A stretch of 64,000 nucleotides of DNA from an uncultured Aquimarina sp. (GTDB lineage Bacteria > Bacteroidota > Bacteroidia > Flavobacteriales > Flavobacteriaceae), in the NCBI RefSeq assembly GCF_947492965.1, contig NZ_CANLOZ010000009.1, forward strand, positions 1-64,000, read 5' to 3'. The notes beneath the pieces were generated by a model. That model was not told where the DNA came from and ran no database searches. It was given only the letters and a program-made list of their open reading frames with translations. Positions 29,801 through 37,760 of the stretch are shown here, one piece after another. A program made the translations under genes and the position numbers. Positions within the stretch are counted from its first letter, which is position 1. Each line of letters begins with the position of its first letter.

Positions 29801-30501
29801 ATCCGTTTTAATTCTTCTACAAAGAGAGTATTCTCACCTGTTTCGTTCGTTGCCAATGCAGGTGTTAGAAATAACAAAAGATTCTTTTTGTCTTTAGTAA
29901 CTAAGAAACCATTATACAAATCATAATTATCTCCTAATTGAAGCTGTGCTAATTTTTGAAGCCCTTTTGGCGTTAAAGTGAGTGGGTCTTTTACAATATA
30001 TTTCTGTGTTACTAAACCTGCAGGAGAGATTAAAGACTTATAATTATTTTCTATCACCTTTGTAATAGAATCTGGATTGATTTGTCTATCGATAGTTTTA
30101 TAATCCTCTTCAGTTAGAAAGAAAGGAAGATGTTGATAGACAAAATCGTATAATTCCATAACATTATCATCCGCCACTTTTCCTTGTATTTTTTGAACAT
30201 ATTTTGGCAAATGTTTATTGATAGAATCAATGTAAGAAGATGCATAGGTAGTGAGGTTATCAGGATCCTCACTTTTATTAGAAATATTTACAACTATCTT
30301 ATCGGAAAAAGAAACAGTCTTGAGTACTTTTTGGGTAACCTCGGATTTATCATTATTAGGTATTAATCTGGTTATATCCTCTTCAAATCCTATTCGACTA
30401 GCAAGAAATGCAAAAATTGCAACACCCCCAATAATTATTGGCCAGGCAATTAATTTGTTTCGCCTGATATATTGATATAAGGAAAGAAAAAAATTATGCA
30501 T
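26824..30501 (-). CDS. MMPL/RND-type exporter fused to a lysophospholipid acyltransferase-like domain
   Basis: A 1225-residue fusion. I choose the ATG at 30501, 8 nt inside the end of the glycosyltransferase gene, over an earlier in-frame start. Residues 1-800 form an RND/MMPL transporter with a membrane anchor at about 20-40, a periplasmic loop, a six-helix bundle, a second loop and another bundle. The domain at about 840-1060 is a PlsC-like acyltransferase with the catalytic NHSSFLD (His-x4-Asp) and FPEGSRTNTAKM motifs. A Rossmann-like end domain follows. In aryl polyene clusters separate MMPL and acyltransferase proteins are thought to export and lipid-anchor the product; here both are in one chain, suggesting acylation coupled to export across the inner membrane. 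Confidence 0.9.
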   Translation of the reverse strand: MHNFFLSLYQYIRRNKLIAWPIIIGGVAIFAFLASRIGFEEDITRLIPNNDKSEVTQKVLKTVSFSDKIVVNISNKSEDPDNLTTYASSYIDSINKHLPKYVQKIQGKVADDNVMELYDFVYQHLPFFLTEEDYKTIDRQINPDSITKVIENNYKSLISPAGLVTQKYIVKDPLTLTPKGLQKLAQLQLGDNYDLYNGFLVTKDKKNLLLFLTPALATNETGENTLFVEELKRITEDLNSTYKETASATLFGSTLYAVANAKQIKSDIQLTVSIAMTILLLILIFFYRKLAVPLIIFTPTVFGAIVAIAILYLIKGKISAISLGIGSVLLGITLDYSLHILTHFRNNNDVKELYKDVSMPVLMSSLTTAVAFLCLVFVKSEALNDLGIFAAISVVGASVFALLFIPQVYRFSKTVKSERKTFIDRVSQIKFHKNKVLIGLISLIFIIGLFLFHKVGFNTDLNTMNYQPEELLAAEEDLDRINNNKAKSIYLVSYGSSLNEALNANNKLFKTLEKKKINEEIINFSSVGGVVLSKEAQQEKIKLWNEFWTQKRRDSLTNLLIEKGNVLGFKPQTFHQFYAMLTNKINPIGFEEYQNIKELYLEEFVTTEPNFATVVSAIKVNHENTDQLNASLSKISNTVVIDRKQLNETLLGNLKNDFNSLIGYSLIAVVALLLLFYRDPMLTLITALPIAITWVITLGVMKILGIDFNIFNVIISTFIFGLGVDYSIFITNGLIKEFTYGVKELHTYKTSILLSVITTILGVGVLIFAKHPALRSISTVSLIGIFSAVLVAFTIQPMLFRTFITNRVKKGLAPLRLRQTLWSIFSFGYFIIGGFIVSLLSSLIIPWFPAKMKKKMSVFHRVVSKLMRSVLYSNPFVKKRVYNPENEDFSKQCIIIANHSSFLDIISIGMLYPKLIFLVKDWVYDNPVFGRAAKLAGFYPVSSGIEGGVEHLREKVKQGYSLIAFPEGSRTNTAKMSRFHKGSFYLAQELDLDILPVVIHGNAQVSPKGDFIIHDGAIQLKILPRITNDNVDFGEGYTERTKKISAYFKDQYTELQSDLEGVDYYKKALLNNYRYKSCYRKVALDYSENKERFYKATSYIDHKDRVLVYDDQYGQLLLYISFKRPYAKLKGIVADSEKLSVVKNCYTTIRNKIEFVDSEDLTSSKFDVLLLHTAIPVQPQHLEKIVSEDIKRIVLFSEENYLSELLKETFKVSSQEFGLTVLNRI

Positions 30502-31702
30502 CCACGACCTCTTTTTTAGATTTGCGAAAGCTAAAATACAAATACGCAATGACTCCTGAAATTGATGACACTAGTGTTGCTAAAATTATACTACCCAAAA
30601 CATATTGTCCTAAACCTTTAAAAACATCCGTTCCTGATTTAATATCTTCTATGTTTAGTGTAGCATCCATTTCTTTGCCCATAGCAATAGCTCCTATTTG
30701 ATAGCTACCATATATTATAAATGGGATGAATGGTGGAATACTAATATTGGAAAATAAAAAGGCAATAGTTCTATTGAGTTTTAATAAAACAGCAAGAGAT
30801 ATCACCAAAATTGTTTGGAAACCCCATAAAGGAGCAATTCCTATAAAAAGCCCCAAAGCTATAGCACTGGCCTTTTGTATAGGGGAATCATTACTTCTTA
30901 ATACATTTTCTCTCCAGTATTTTTTAAAGCCTTTTTTTTTTACTTTCCCAATTAATCGTTTAGGCAGATAAAAAAACAATGTTAGGGTAACTAACCAAGT
31001 ATTTAAAATGCTGATTCTGGTAAAATCTTTAAAAGGTCTGAAGTGAGAAACTCTTTCGGTTTCATCGTATAGCACCTGTACAGGTATATTTCGAACTTCG
31101 ACATTTCTCCAGGCAAGTTTTACAATAACTTCTATTTCTAACTCAAATTTTGTAGTAAACAGTTTTAGTTTACTAATCTCTTTGATTGGATATAATCGGT
31201 ATCCTGATTGAGTATCTTTTAGTTTTATTCCTGTTTCTACATAATACCAAAAATTAGAAAACTTATTCCCAAAACTACTTTTTCCTGGTACTGTAGGATC
31301 ATCCATATTACGTGATCCTATAAGCAATAGAGAAGTCGCTGGATCTTGCTTTTCAAGCTCATTTAAAAAAACAGGTAAATCGCTAGGAAAATGCTGACCA
31401 TCACTATCGATGGTGATCATATAATCATACCCTAATTCTGATGCTACTTTAAAGCCTTCACGCAATGCCATTCCTTTTCCTTTATTTTCAGGAAATGTTA
31501 TGACGTTAAGAGAATTTTGATATTGCTCTAAGATATTTGATGTACTATCGGTAGATCCATCATTAATAATAATGATCCGATCCGTATATTTCATAACGCC
31601 TCGAATTACTCTATCCAAAGTTTTATGATTGTTATACGTAGGAATAAAAACACAACAATTTAGTGTTTCAAAACGTGAGTCAAATAAAGTGTTTTCTGCC
31701 AC
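30494..31702 (-). CDS. Family 2 glycosyltransferase with C-terminal DUF2062 membrane domain
   Basis: A 402-residue protein. Residues 10-235 are a GT-A domain: FIPTYNNHKTLDRVIRG, IIIINDGSTDSTSNIL, ENKGKGMALREGF, and the metal-binding ITIDSDGQHFPSD. The C-terminal 150 residues carry a DUF2062 domain with about three membrane helices (IALGLFIGIAPLWGFQTIL). The same GT2 architecture, resembling dolichyl-phosphate-mannose synthase-like enzymes, is standard in aryl polyene and flexirubin loci. Its sugar donor and acceptor are unknown. The 84-nt gap upstream of it is the largest inside the operon and could hold an internal promoter. Confidence 0.88.
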   Translation of the reverse strand: MAENTLFDSRFETLNCCVFIPTYNNHKTLDRVIRGVMKYTDRIIIINDGSTDSTSNILEQYQNSLNVITFPENKGKGMALREGFKVASELGYDYMITIDSDGQHFPSDLPVFLNELEKQDPATSLLLIGSRNMDDPTVPGKSSFGNKFSNFWYYVETGIKLKDTQSGYRLYPIKEISKLKLFTTKFELEIEVIVKLAWRNVEVRNIPVQVLYDETERVSHFRPFKDFTRISILNTWLVTLTLFFYLPKRLIGKVKKKGFKKYWRENVLRSNDSPIQKASAIALGLFIGIAPLWGFQTILVISLAVLLKLNRTIAFLFSNISIPPFIPFIIYGSYQIGAIAMGKEMDATLNIEDIKSGTDVFKGLGQYVLGSIILATLVSSISGVIAYLYFSFRKSKKEVVDA

Positions 31703-31786
31703 AGCGCTATTTTTTCCTATGCAAAAATAGCATAATAATAATTTTAATGGTAAAGGAATTAACTTTTATAGAAGTAAGGAAAGATA

Positions 31787-32257
31787 TTATTTAAAAGCTT
31801 CGGAGGTAGACATAAAACCTTTAATAAATTCTTTTAACTTAGAAGAAGATACTTTTTCTACATTATCAATAAGAAAACTCTTGTCTTCCTCCTTATTTTT
31901 ATAATACCTGGTAATTCTAGGCGCACTGCTTTGTACACTTAGCCTAATCATACGTAATTCTATATTAGTAGGATCTGACTCGATAGCTTCTTCTATCATT
32001 TTTTTTCCTTTTCTAAAAAAAGATATTTTGTCTCCTCTACTATCTGCATAAGAAGCTTTCAAAGTTAATGCACAACCATAATAAGCCGACAACACAGGAT
32101 CCTTTTGGTAATTGGTATTTTGGGTAACTTTATAGAATTTCTCAGTGTTTTCTTTAGTGTCTTTAGCATATCTATATAGGTTGCGTACCTCGGTTATATC
32201 AGTGTTTATACCGCTACTAAAAAAGAATACTCCAATAAATAATGCTAAAAACTTCAT
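31787..32257 (-). CDS. Exported small helical protein of the flexirubin operon
   Basis: A 156-residue protein with an N-terminal signal peptide (about residues 1-17). The mature part is mainly helical, with a TPR-like pattern: YKVTQNTNYQKDPVLSAYYG, then IEEAIESDPTNIELRMIRL. I recognise no catalytic motif. It starts 10 nt downstream of the dehydratase gene and probably acts in the periplasm with the LolA-like and lipoprotein partners encoded upstream. Role unknown. Confidence 0.7.
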   Translation of the reverse strand: MKFLALFIGVFFFSSGINTDITEVRNLYRYAKDTKENTEKFYKVTQNTNYQKDPVLSAYYGCALTLKASYADSRGDKISFFRKGKKMIEEAIESDPTNIELRMIRLSVQSSAPRITRYYKNKEEDKSFLIDNVEKVSSSKLKEFIKGFMSTSEAFK

Positions 32258-32267
32258 AATAATAGAT

Positions 32268-32633
32268 TTATAATTTCACAAAAGTAATTACAACTTTTAA
32301 GGCAACTGTATCATCATATTTCACAGTACTTTTCACTTTAATCTCTTCTTCATCATCCTTAAAATCATTGGTAATCTCTAAATCTGGATTCTTTTCCGGA
32401 TTAATAACCGCCATAAACTTTACATTAGACGATTTTTTCATAAACAAAGAGCAACCTGTTCTCTTTTCTGTTAGTTCCTTTATAATCTGTAACGTACACA
32501 CTCCTGGTGTTACAGGATTACCAGGAAAATGACCTTTAAAAATATCATTATCTGGATTTAAAGTGATAGTCGTAATTTGCACACCATCCCTTACAGAATC
32601 TTCATTAATTTTATATAAATCAGCTATTAGCAT
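32268..32633 (-). CDS. 3-hydroxyacyl-ACP dehydratase (FabZ-like hotdog)
   Basis: A 121-residue single hotdog domain. The catalytic GHFPGNPVTPGVCTLQII motif (about residues 34-51) includes the active-site His35, and the expected Glu is replaced or displaced as in the polyene-cluster variants. In polyene assembly such an enzyme removes water from each 3-hydroxyacyl-ACP to create the trans double bond. A second dehydratase-type gene lies at 42.8-43.3 kb, so the locus has two; one may pair with the polyene line and one with the dialkylresorcinol line. It follows the upstream lipoprotein gene after 1 nt. Confidence 0.85.
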   Translation of the reverse strand: MLIADLYKINEDSVRDGVQITTITLNPDNDIFKGHFPGNPVTPGVCTLQIIKELTEKRTGCSLFMKKSSNVKFMAVINPEKNPDLEITNDFKDDEEEIKVKSTVKYDDTVALKVVITFVKL

Positions 32634-32634
32634 A

Positions 32635-33255
32635 TTATTTCAGAAAGTTTAATTGAATATTTAATTTGATATTTTTATGGTCAATCTTTATATTTTTTGC
32701 TACTTGATCATTTGATACTTTATTGAAAGACACTATTACTTTTTCTTTCATTTTCGTAGCCTGTACAATCTTATCTAATCTCTTATCAGAAATCCTGTAA
32801 AAATAGTAATTACTTCTTTTTCCGTTTCTATTTTTTAGAACATTGTAAGAATCATTATAATATTTTCCAATAACAGGTCCATTTTCATCTACTACTAATG
32901 AAAAATCTCTAATTAAAGTGTTTAAGATTATTTTTCTATTCAACTGTTCTACAACACTATTAATCTTAAAAGAATCATTTTCTAATTCTATGTCAAAAAA
33001 AGTAGATCCAAACTGAGAAGTAAACACAATACGATGTTTATCTTCTGATATCTTTTTTATTATTAGAATACCACTAAATTCATTACCATATACCTTTATA
33101 TCTGCTTTATAAACATAATCAATACTGGAGCTTGCAAAATATAAATTTTCAAATGTATCAGATTCTTTTACATCAGACTCGATATAATCTTTTACTGTGG
33201 TTACTTTACAACTATAAAAACTAAGAAGAAGTATGCTAATGTACAAATACCGCAT
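32635..33255 (-). CDS. Outer-membrane lipoprotein partner of the LolA-like protein
   Basis: A 206-residue predicted lipoprotein. I start at the ATG at 33255 so that the signal peptide MRYLYISILLLSFYSC ends in a Cys acylation site; an upstream in-frame start would mask it. The mature part is beta-rich (FSGILIIKKISEDKHRIVFTSQFGSTFFDIELE), in the style of the LolB-like lipoproteins that accompany LolA homologues in aryl polyene clusters. It overlaps the LolA-like gene by 20 nt. I infer a role in receiving the pigment or an acylated carrier at the outer membrane. Confidence 0.75.
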   Translation of the reverse strand: MRYLYISILLLSFYSCKVTTVKDYIESDVKESDTFENLYFASSSIDYVYKADIKVYGNEFSGILIIKKISEDKHRIVFTSQFGSTFFDIELENDSFKINSVVEQLNRKIILNTLIRDFSLVVDENGPVIGKYYNDSYNVLKNRNGKRSNYYFYRISDKRLDKIVQATKMKEKVIVSFNKVSNDQVAKNIKIDHKNIKLNIQLNFLK

Positions 33256-33865
33256 CTGGAATTGGTTTGTTAACAGATGTGTTTTTAAATTTGATAAGTG
33301 TATAATCACCTGAAGGCTCTATAAGTTTTACACTAGAGACCAAATAGCTCTTTGACTGAAAACCTAATACAATCTCTTTAAACATATTTTTTAATGTTTG
33401 GTCTTTAGGAGATAATTTAGCTATATATATCCCTTTGTTTTTATAAAAACGCATTGCAAACTGTGATTCATCGAGCATATCACCGCTAACACTTTTTGCA
33501 ATAAGATCATTTAATTTTTTGAAAACTTTATTCGAAGCCAAATTAATGTCGCTTTTCTTACCTGCATCATTAATATATAACTTCTTATCCTTAAAAATTA
33601 CGCTATACTCATAAGGTTTTAAATAAGACCATTTAATGATATTAGGCGATTTGAAATATAAATCTCCATTACTTTCTATATCATTAGAAAGAAAATCAAT
33701 ATGCTTTAATTGCGTAAAAGTATTTACAATAGTTTTAGATTTCTTTGCACTAGCACTTACTGCATTTACAAAAGAAGTAGCTTCAGGCTTACTTAATTCC
33801 ACTTCTTGAGCCATTACCCATGAAGTACTCATAAAAAAAATAGTACATATAAAAAATCTAAGCAT
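33236..33865 (-). CDS. LolA-like periplasmic lipid/lipoprotein carrier
   Basis: A 209-residue protein with a signal peptide (starting MLRFFICTIFFMSTSWVMAQ) and a LolA-type half-barrel: KKSKTIVNTFTQLKHIDFLS, SNGDLYFKSPNIIKWSYLKP and VIFKDKKLYINDAGKK are characteristic. I use the ATG at 33865 rather than one 8 codons upstream, because it gives a compact signal peptide and an 8-nt overlap with the upstream gene. LolA homologues in polyene pigment loci are thought to shuttle the hydrophobic product to the outer membrane. Confidence 0.85.
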   Translation of the reverse strand: MLRFFICTIFFMSTSWVMAQEVELSKPEATSFVNAVSASAKKSKTIVNTFTQLKHIDFLSNDIESNGDLYFKSPNIIKWSYLKPYEYSVIFKDKKLYINDAGKKSDINLASNKVFKKLNDLIAKSVSGDMLDESQFAMRFYKNKGIYIAKLSPKDQTLKNMFKEIVLGFQSKSYLVSSVKLIEPSGDYTLIKFKNTSVNKPIPDAVFVH

Positions 33866-34631
33866 ATGCCTGTATTGAAAATAGTTCATCTATAGTTACG
33901 GTTGTAAAGTTATTCATTTGCAAAAATAGCAACAATTGTTCCAATACTGACAAAGTAATAGTTTTTGTATCATGTAGTAAGATTACATCTCCATTTTTAA
34001 GGTTTTTAGTAATTCTTCTAAGAATCACTTTTTCGGAAGGAATGGTGGTATCAAAAGACCTTTTATTCCATCCAATTACAGTATGACCCGTAGCTTTTAC
34101 AGCTTTGGCAATATTTGGATTCGTAATTCCATATGGTGGTCTAAATAGCAAAGGTCTTCTTGTCGTATATTTTTCTATAATACGATCTGCGTCCTTTATC
34201 TCATTCGTAAATCGTTCGGTACCATACATATCAATCAACTTATCATGACTAAAGGTATGATTACCAATCACATGATTCTTTTTAGTAATTTCTCTTACGA
34301 TTTCAGGATATTTCTCTACTTGCTTACCTATGCAAAAGAAAGTACATCTTACACCATACTTATCTAATATTTTTAGAACTTCTAATGTATTGGGATCAGG
34401 ACCATCATCAAAAGTAATCGCTATCTTTCTTTGATTAATTTTTGAATTATTACTAAGACTTTTTAAGAAATAGCCAGATCTAATATTCGCAACACCATAC
34501 CCTGTAATTAATAACCAAATAAGTATTAAAACAAATAAACTCCACCAAGGGAGTTTATCAAATATTATTGCTGCTAGCATCAACGAGCCAGCTATAACAC
34601 TTATAATATTAACTATATTTCTAATTAGCAT
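33858..34631 (-). CDS. Polysaccharide deacetylase (NodB) family membrane protein
   Basis: A 257-residue protein with two N-terminal transmembrane segments (about residues 5-25 and 28-50) and a NodB homology domain. Metal-binding and catalytic residues are seen: Asp75-Asp76 in ITFDDGPDPN, and His125 and His129 in IGNHTFSHDK. The RPPYG motif and the late LLHD motif are also present. Family members remove N- or O-acetyl groups from sugars. Inside the pigment operon (7-nt overlap with the gene upstream, 8-nt with the gene downstream) it may act as a deacylase on a pathway intermediate or on the cell-surface sugar made with the GT2 enzyme. This is inference. Confidence 0.88.
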   Translation of the reverse strand: MLIRNIVNIISVIAGSLMLAAIIFDKLPWWSLFVLILIWLLITGYGVANIRSGYFLKSLSNNSKINQRKIAITFDDGPDPNTLEVLKILDKYGVRCTFFCIGKQVEKYPEIVREITKKNHVIGNHTFSHDKLIDMYGTERFTNEIKDADRIIEKYTTRRPLLFRPPYGITNPNIAKAVKATGHTVIGWNKRSFDTTIPSEKVILRRITKNLKNGDVILLHDTKTITLSVLEQLLLFLQMNNFTTVTIDELFSIQAYA

Positions 34632-35689
34632 CTTTGCAATAAAGCAATACTATGGTTTTTTCCAAGATATTGATTGTATAGAAGTACTGTATCATACTTC
34701 TTAGCAGTAGTTGAATTAACCTTTAAAATATCAGGTACAGTATTCTTCTCAAAAATCTTACATCCAAGCCAAAAACCGAAACTAGAAGCTACAGGATAAT
34801 CTCCTATTAAATGCTTATAACACAATTGTTCAGTTTCCGAAAAAAGAGAGTCCTGAAGATTTCGATAATAATGATCATAATCGATATCTCCATTATTTCC
34901 AAGAATTACAGCATCAACATCCTTTATAGAAATACCTTTACGATCTAAGAAAGCCTCAATATGCTTCTCAGCTTCTTCACTACTTGCCTTACTAATCGTT
35001 TCAATATCAACAATTTTAGCATGACTAGTATCAGTTTTCTTACTACCCAGCATCATAAAAGTAGCTCCTTCGCTATGAACCGTACCTCCAGTTTTAGAAT
35101 TCAGAAGATTAATTACATCGATATCATCTTCTTTAATCTGCCCATCTAATTTATGCAATAAAGTAGAATTCTTTGCTACTTCATCAATACCTCCAACTAA
35201 TATATTCTTTTCAGGCTCTTCCAATAACATAAGCTGCGCATCTATGAGAGAAGACTCAAACGAAGCAGCTCCCTGAACGTAAGTTAGATTATATGCTTTA
35301 CATCCTAAACCAAGCGCTACCTGTCCTCCAACGGTATTGTGAGTAGACTGAATAAACAATGTTGGAGTTAGAAACTGTTCATCATCATATAGAATTTTTT
35401 CAAGAAACTTTTCAGAATCTTGTTTACAACCCATTCCAGTCCCTGTAATAATAGCATCTGGCATTTCTACGCCAGAATTATTTAAAGCTATAGAAGCAGC
35501 AGTAACACCCATTTTTACAGACTTGGACATACGCCTCATTGCTGCCGGCTTTATAAACTCCTTATAATTCGGATCGTGAGCTTTAAATATCGATGTTTTA
35601 TGAGAAATTATTTCTTCCAAAAATCTATCCGCATCTGTGGTAGGTTGCGCCGAAATATTAGCGATACCGTTTATATAGCATTCTCCCAT
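34625..35689 (-). CDS. Ketosynthase-like chain-length factor without active-site Cys
   Basis: A 354-residue thiolase-fold protein related to beta-ketoacyl-ACP synthases. The nucleophile region reads TYVQGAASFES (about residues 137-146), with Ala where ketosynthases have Cys, and the two active-site His motifs (AHGT, GHT) are absent. This is the pattern of a chain-length factor, which dimerises with an active ketosynthase to set polyene length. Its start shares 1 nt with the stop of the active ketosynthase gene just upstream, consistent with stoichiometric production of a KS-CLF heterodimer. Confidence 0.85.
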   Translation of the reverse strand: MGECYINGIANISAQPTTDADRFLEEIISHKTSIFKAHDPNYKEFIKPAAMRRMSKSVKMGVTAASIALNNSGVEMPDAIITGTGMGCKQDSEKFLEKILYDDEQFLTPTLFIQSTHNTVGGQVALGLGCKAYNLTYVQGAASFESSLIDAQLMLLEEPEKNILVGGIDEVAKNSTLLHKLDGQIKEDDIDVINLLNSKTGGTVHSEGATFMMLGSKKTDTSHAKIVDIETISKASSEEAEKHIEAFLDRKGISIKDVDAVILGNNGDIDYDHYYRNLQDSLFSETEQLCYKHLIGDYPVASSFGFWLGCKIFEKNTVPDILKVNSTTAKKYDTVLLYNQYLGKNHSIALLQRC

Positions 35690-36885
35690 TATTTAGTAAA
35701 AATTAAAGTAGAACAATTTCCTCCAAAACCAAATGAATTAGATAGAATGGTGTTTAATTCCTTTGAAAGCAATTCAGTTTGTGGAACCAAAGCAAACTCT
35801 TGCATTTTAGTTTTGAAATTCAAATTCGGAAAAATTAAATTCTCACGAAGAGACAATAGCGAATATACAGCTTCTACAGAACCTGCGGCTGCAAGTGTAT
35901 GCCCTGTAAATGCTTTAGTAGAACTAAAAACAGGTGTCTTATCTTCTCCAAAAATTCTAGTCATGGCAACACCTTCGGATAGATCATTATTAGGTGTAGC
36001 CGTTCCATGCGCATTTACATAATCTATCTCTTGCGGTTCTAAACCAGCGATCTTTAATGCTTTTTTCATGGCTAAATAAGCACCTTCTCCATTCGAAGAG
36101 GAAGCAGTTTGATGATATGCGTCATTTGCATTTGCCCATCCAGCTACTCTACCAAGAATTTTTTTATTTTCTTTTTCCACGATTTCTTCACTCTCTAGCA
36201 CTAAAAATGCTGCAGCTTCTCCTAAATTAAGACCTTTTCTATTGTCATCAAATGGAGTACACTCTTCATCTGATAAAATCATTAACGTTCCAAAACCATT
36301 GATGGTAAACTTTGATAAAGCATCTGTTCCTCCTACAATCATTCTATCGATCTTACCAGCTTTGATCATACGCGCTCCCAACATGATTGCATTCGCTGCA
36401 GATGAACATGCTGTACTAATAGTAGACACATAACCATTTATCCCTAAATAATTAGAAACGGATTGTGTAGTATACCCAGCATGCTGCGCTTTTATAAATC
36501 TTCTGTTTTCTTCTGATTCTGGATATTGAAGATAGAACTTTTCGGTCGTATCCATTCCTCCAACACTTGTTCCAGAGATAAAACCTGTTCTGTATTCGTT
36601 AATATCAGAAATTTGGGCATCTACCAAAGCTTCTTTTGCTGCAATTGCGCCAAGCATTGCTGTTCTGGAAAAACTATTTAAAGGATCTAATCCAAGTTCT
36701 TTTATAAGATCTTCATTGGTCTTTTTAATTTCACCAACCATTATATCGTCTTTATGACGTGTTTCGATTAGATCTATTCTAGAAATTCCGTGAGAAACAG
36801 ATTTTAAAGCATTTAAATTTTCTTCTACGTTATTCCCAATAGAAGAAATAATTCCCATACCAGTTATGGCAACGCCTTTATTCAT
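35689..36885 (-). CDS. Beta-ketoacyl-ACP synthase (KAS I/II type), polyene line
   Basis: A 398-residue ketosynthase with a complete triad: Cys160 in STACSSAANA, His293 in NAHGTATPNND and His329 in TGHTLAAAG. It elongates acyl-ACP with malonyl units. It lies between an ACP gene (1 nt spacing) and the Cys-less chain-length factor, forming an ACP-KS-CLF module like a type II polyketide synthase. Together with the ketoreductase and dehydratase it should build the conjugated aryl polyene. Confidence 0.92.
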   Translation of the reverse strand: MNKGVAITGMGIISSIGNNVEENLNALKSVSHGISRIDLIETRHKDDIMVGEIKKTNEDLIKELGLDPLNSFSRTAMLGAIAAKEALVDAQISDINEYRTGFISGTSVGGMDTTEKFYLQYPESEENRRFIKAQHAGYTTQSVSNYLGINGYVSTISTACSSAANAIMLGARMIKAGKIDRMIVGGTDALSKFTINGFGTLMILSDEECTPFDDNRKGLNLGEAAAFLVLESEEIVEKENKKILGRVAGWANANDAYHQTASSSNGEGAYLAMKKALKIAGLEPQEIDYVNAHGTATPNNDLSEGVAMTRIFGEDKTPVFSSTKAFTGHTLAAAGSVEAVYSLLSLRENLIFPNLNFKTKMQEFALVPQTELLSKELNTILSNSFGFGGNCSTLIFTK

Positions 36886-36886
36886 A

Positions 36887-37144
36887 TTACTTTGTACGAT
36901 GTTTTGAAATATAATCAGCCATTACATTAATCGACTCGAAAATAGCTTTTCCTTCTTTAGGATCTTTTAATTTAATCCCGTAATCTTTTTCTAATAAAAC
37001 AATTAATTCTAATGCATCGATCGAGTCTAAACCAAGGCCATCACCAAAAAGAGGATCGTCATCTCCAATTTCACTTACTTCCACATCCTCAAGACTTAAT
37101 TGCTCTATTATCTTTTCTTTTAGCTCTTCTTGTAATTCAGCCAT
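36887..37144 (-). CDS. Acyl carrier protein (polyene module)
   Basis: An 85-residue acidic acyl carrier protein. The phosphopantetheine attachment is Ser41 in GLGLDSIDALELIVLL, the usual DSxxxxEL motif. It is placed directly before the ketosynthase and chain-length factor genes, separated from its neighbours by 1-2 nt, so it is likely the carrier of the growing aryl polyene. A second ACP gene at 46.2-46.5 kb probably serves another arm of the pathway. Confidence 0.93.
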   Translation of the reverse strand: MAELQEELKEKIIEQLSLEDVEVSEIGDDDPLFGDGLGLDSIDALELIVLLEKDYGIKLKDPKEGKAIFESINVMADYISKHRTK

Positions 37145-37146
37145 AA

Positions 37147-37755
37147 TTATTGATTGTATAAATTATTTAATTCTTTTTTTGTTAGCTCTTTTTTACCTTT
37201 TTTTGAAAGAAAAGCCAAAAATACGTCATATTTATCATTATCCAAATCAACCCAACCACAAATAACATTGCTTGCTTTTCCTGTTTGAAGTAAAACCTGA
37301 GAATAATTAGCTATAAATTCTGGATCAAAGTGCTCCGAAATGAAAAACGCATTTTCACTTTTTAGTTTATTTTTTATACTTATCTCACCCATAATGATAT
37401 TGGGCAGTGTGTAAACAAAAACAGCCGGAGAAGGATAAAAATTCGCTCTATCATCGATGCTTACTTGATGTTTTCTATCAGTATCCAAACTAGAAGCCCT
37501 ATTTGACAACACCAAAGCGGTATCCTGATCAACATCTTCCATATGACTTATGAGTACTTCTGTAGCTAAAAAACCTAGTTTGCACAATTCATCCATTTTA
37601 TGAAACTTAGGATATTTCAAATCTAAGGACTTGTAAAGACCTTTTGCAAAATCTTTAATACTCTCGGATGTTACATCGTAATAAATTTTCTCACCATTTT
37701 TAAAAACTCTATTATTTCGTAGAGAACAAAAATCTGATATGTAAAACTTCTCCAT
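37147..37755 (-). CDS. Truncated ketosynthase-like protein of polyene clusters
   Basis: A 202-residue protein that looks like an N-terminal-half ketosynthase fold without any Cys-His-His triad. I use the ATG at 37755 rather than a GTG two codons upstream. Features include TALVLSNRASSLDTDRKHQ, then PSPAVFVYTLPNIIMGEISI where a ketosynthase would carry its nucleophile elbow, then SNVICGWVDLDNDKYDVFLAFLS. Such half-KS proteins accompany active ketosynthases in aryl polyene loci and may be non-catalytic partners of the KS encoded just upstream. Function unproven. Confidence 0.75.
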   Translation of the reverse strand: MEKFYISDFCSLRNNRVFKNGEKIYYDVTSESIKDFAKGLYKSLDLKYPKFHKMDELCKLGFLATEVLISHMEDVDQDTALVLSNRASSLDTDRKHQVSIDDRANFYPSPAVFVYTLPNIIMGEISIKNKLKSENAFFISEHFDPEFIANYSQVLLQTGKASNVICGWVDLDNDKYDVFLAFLSKKGKKELTKKELNNLYNQ

Positions 37756-37760
37756 ATCCA

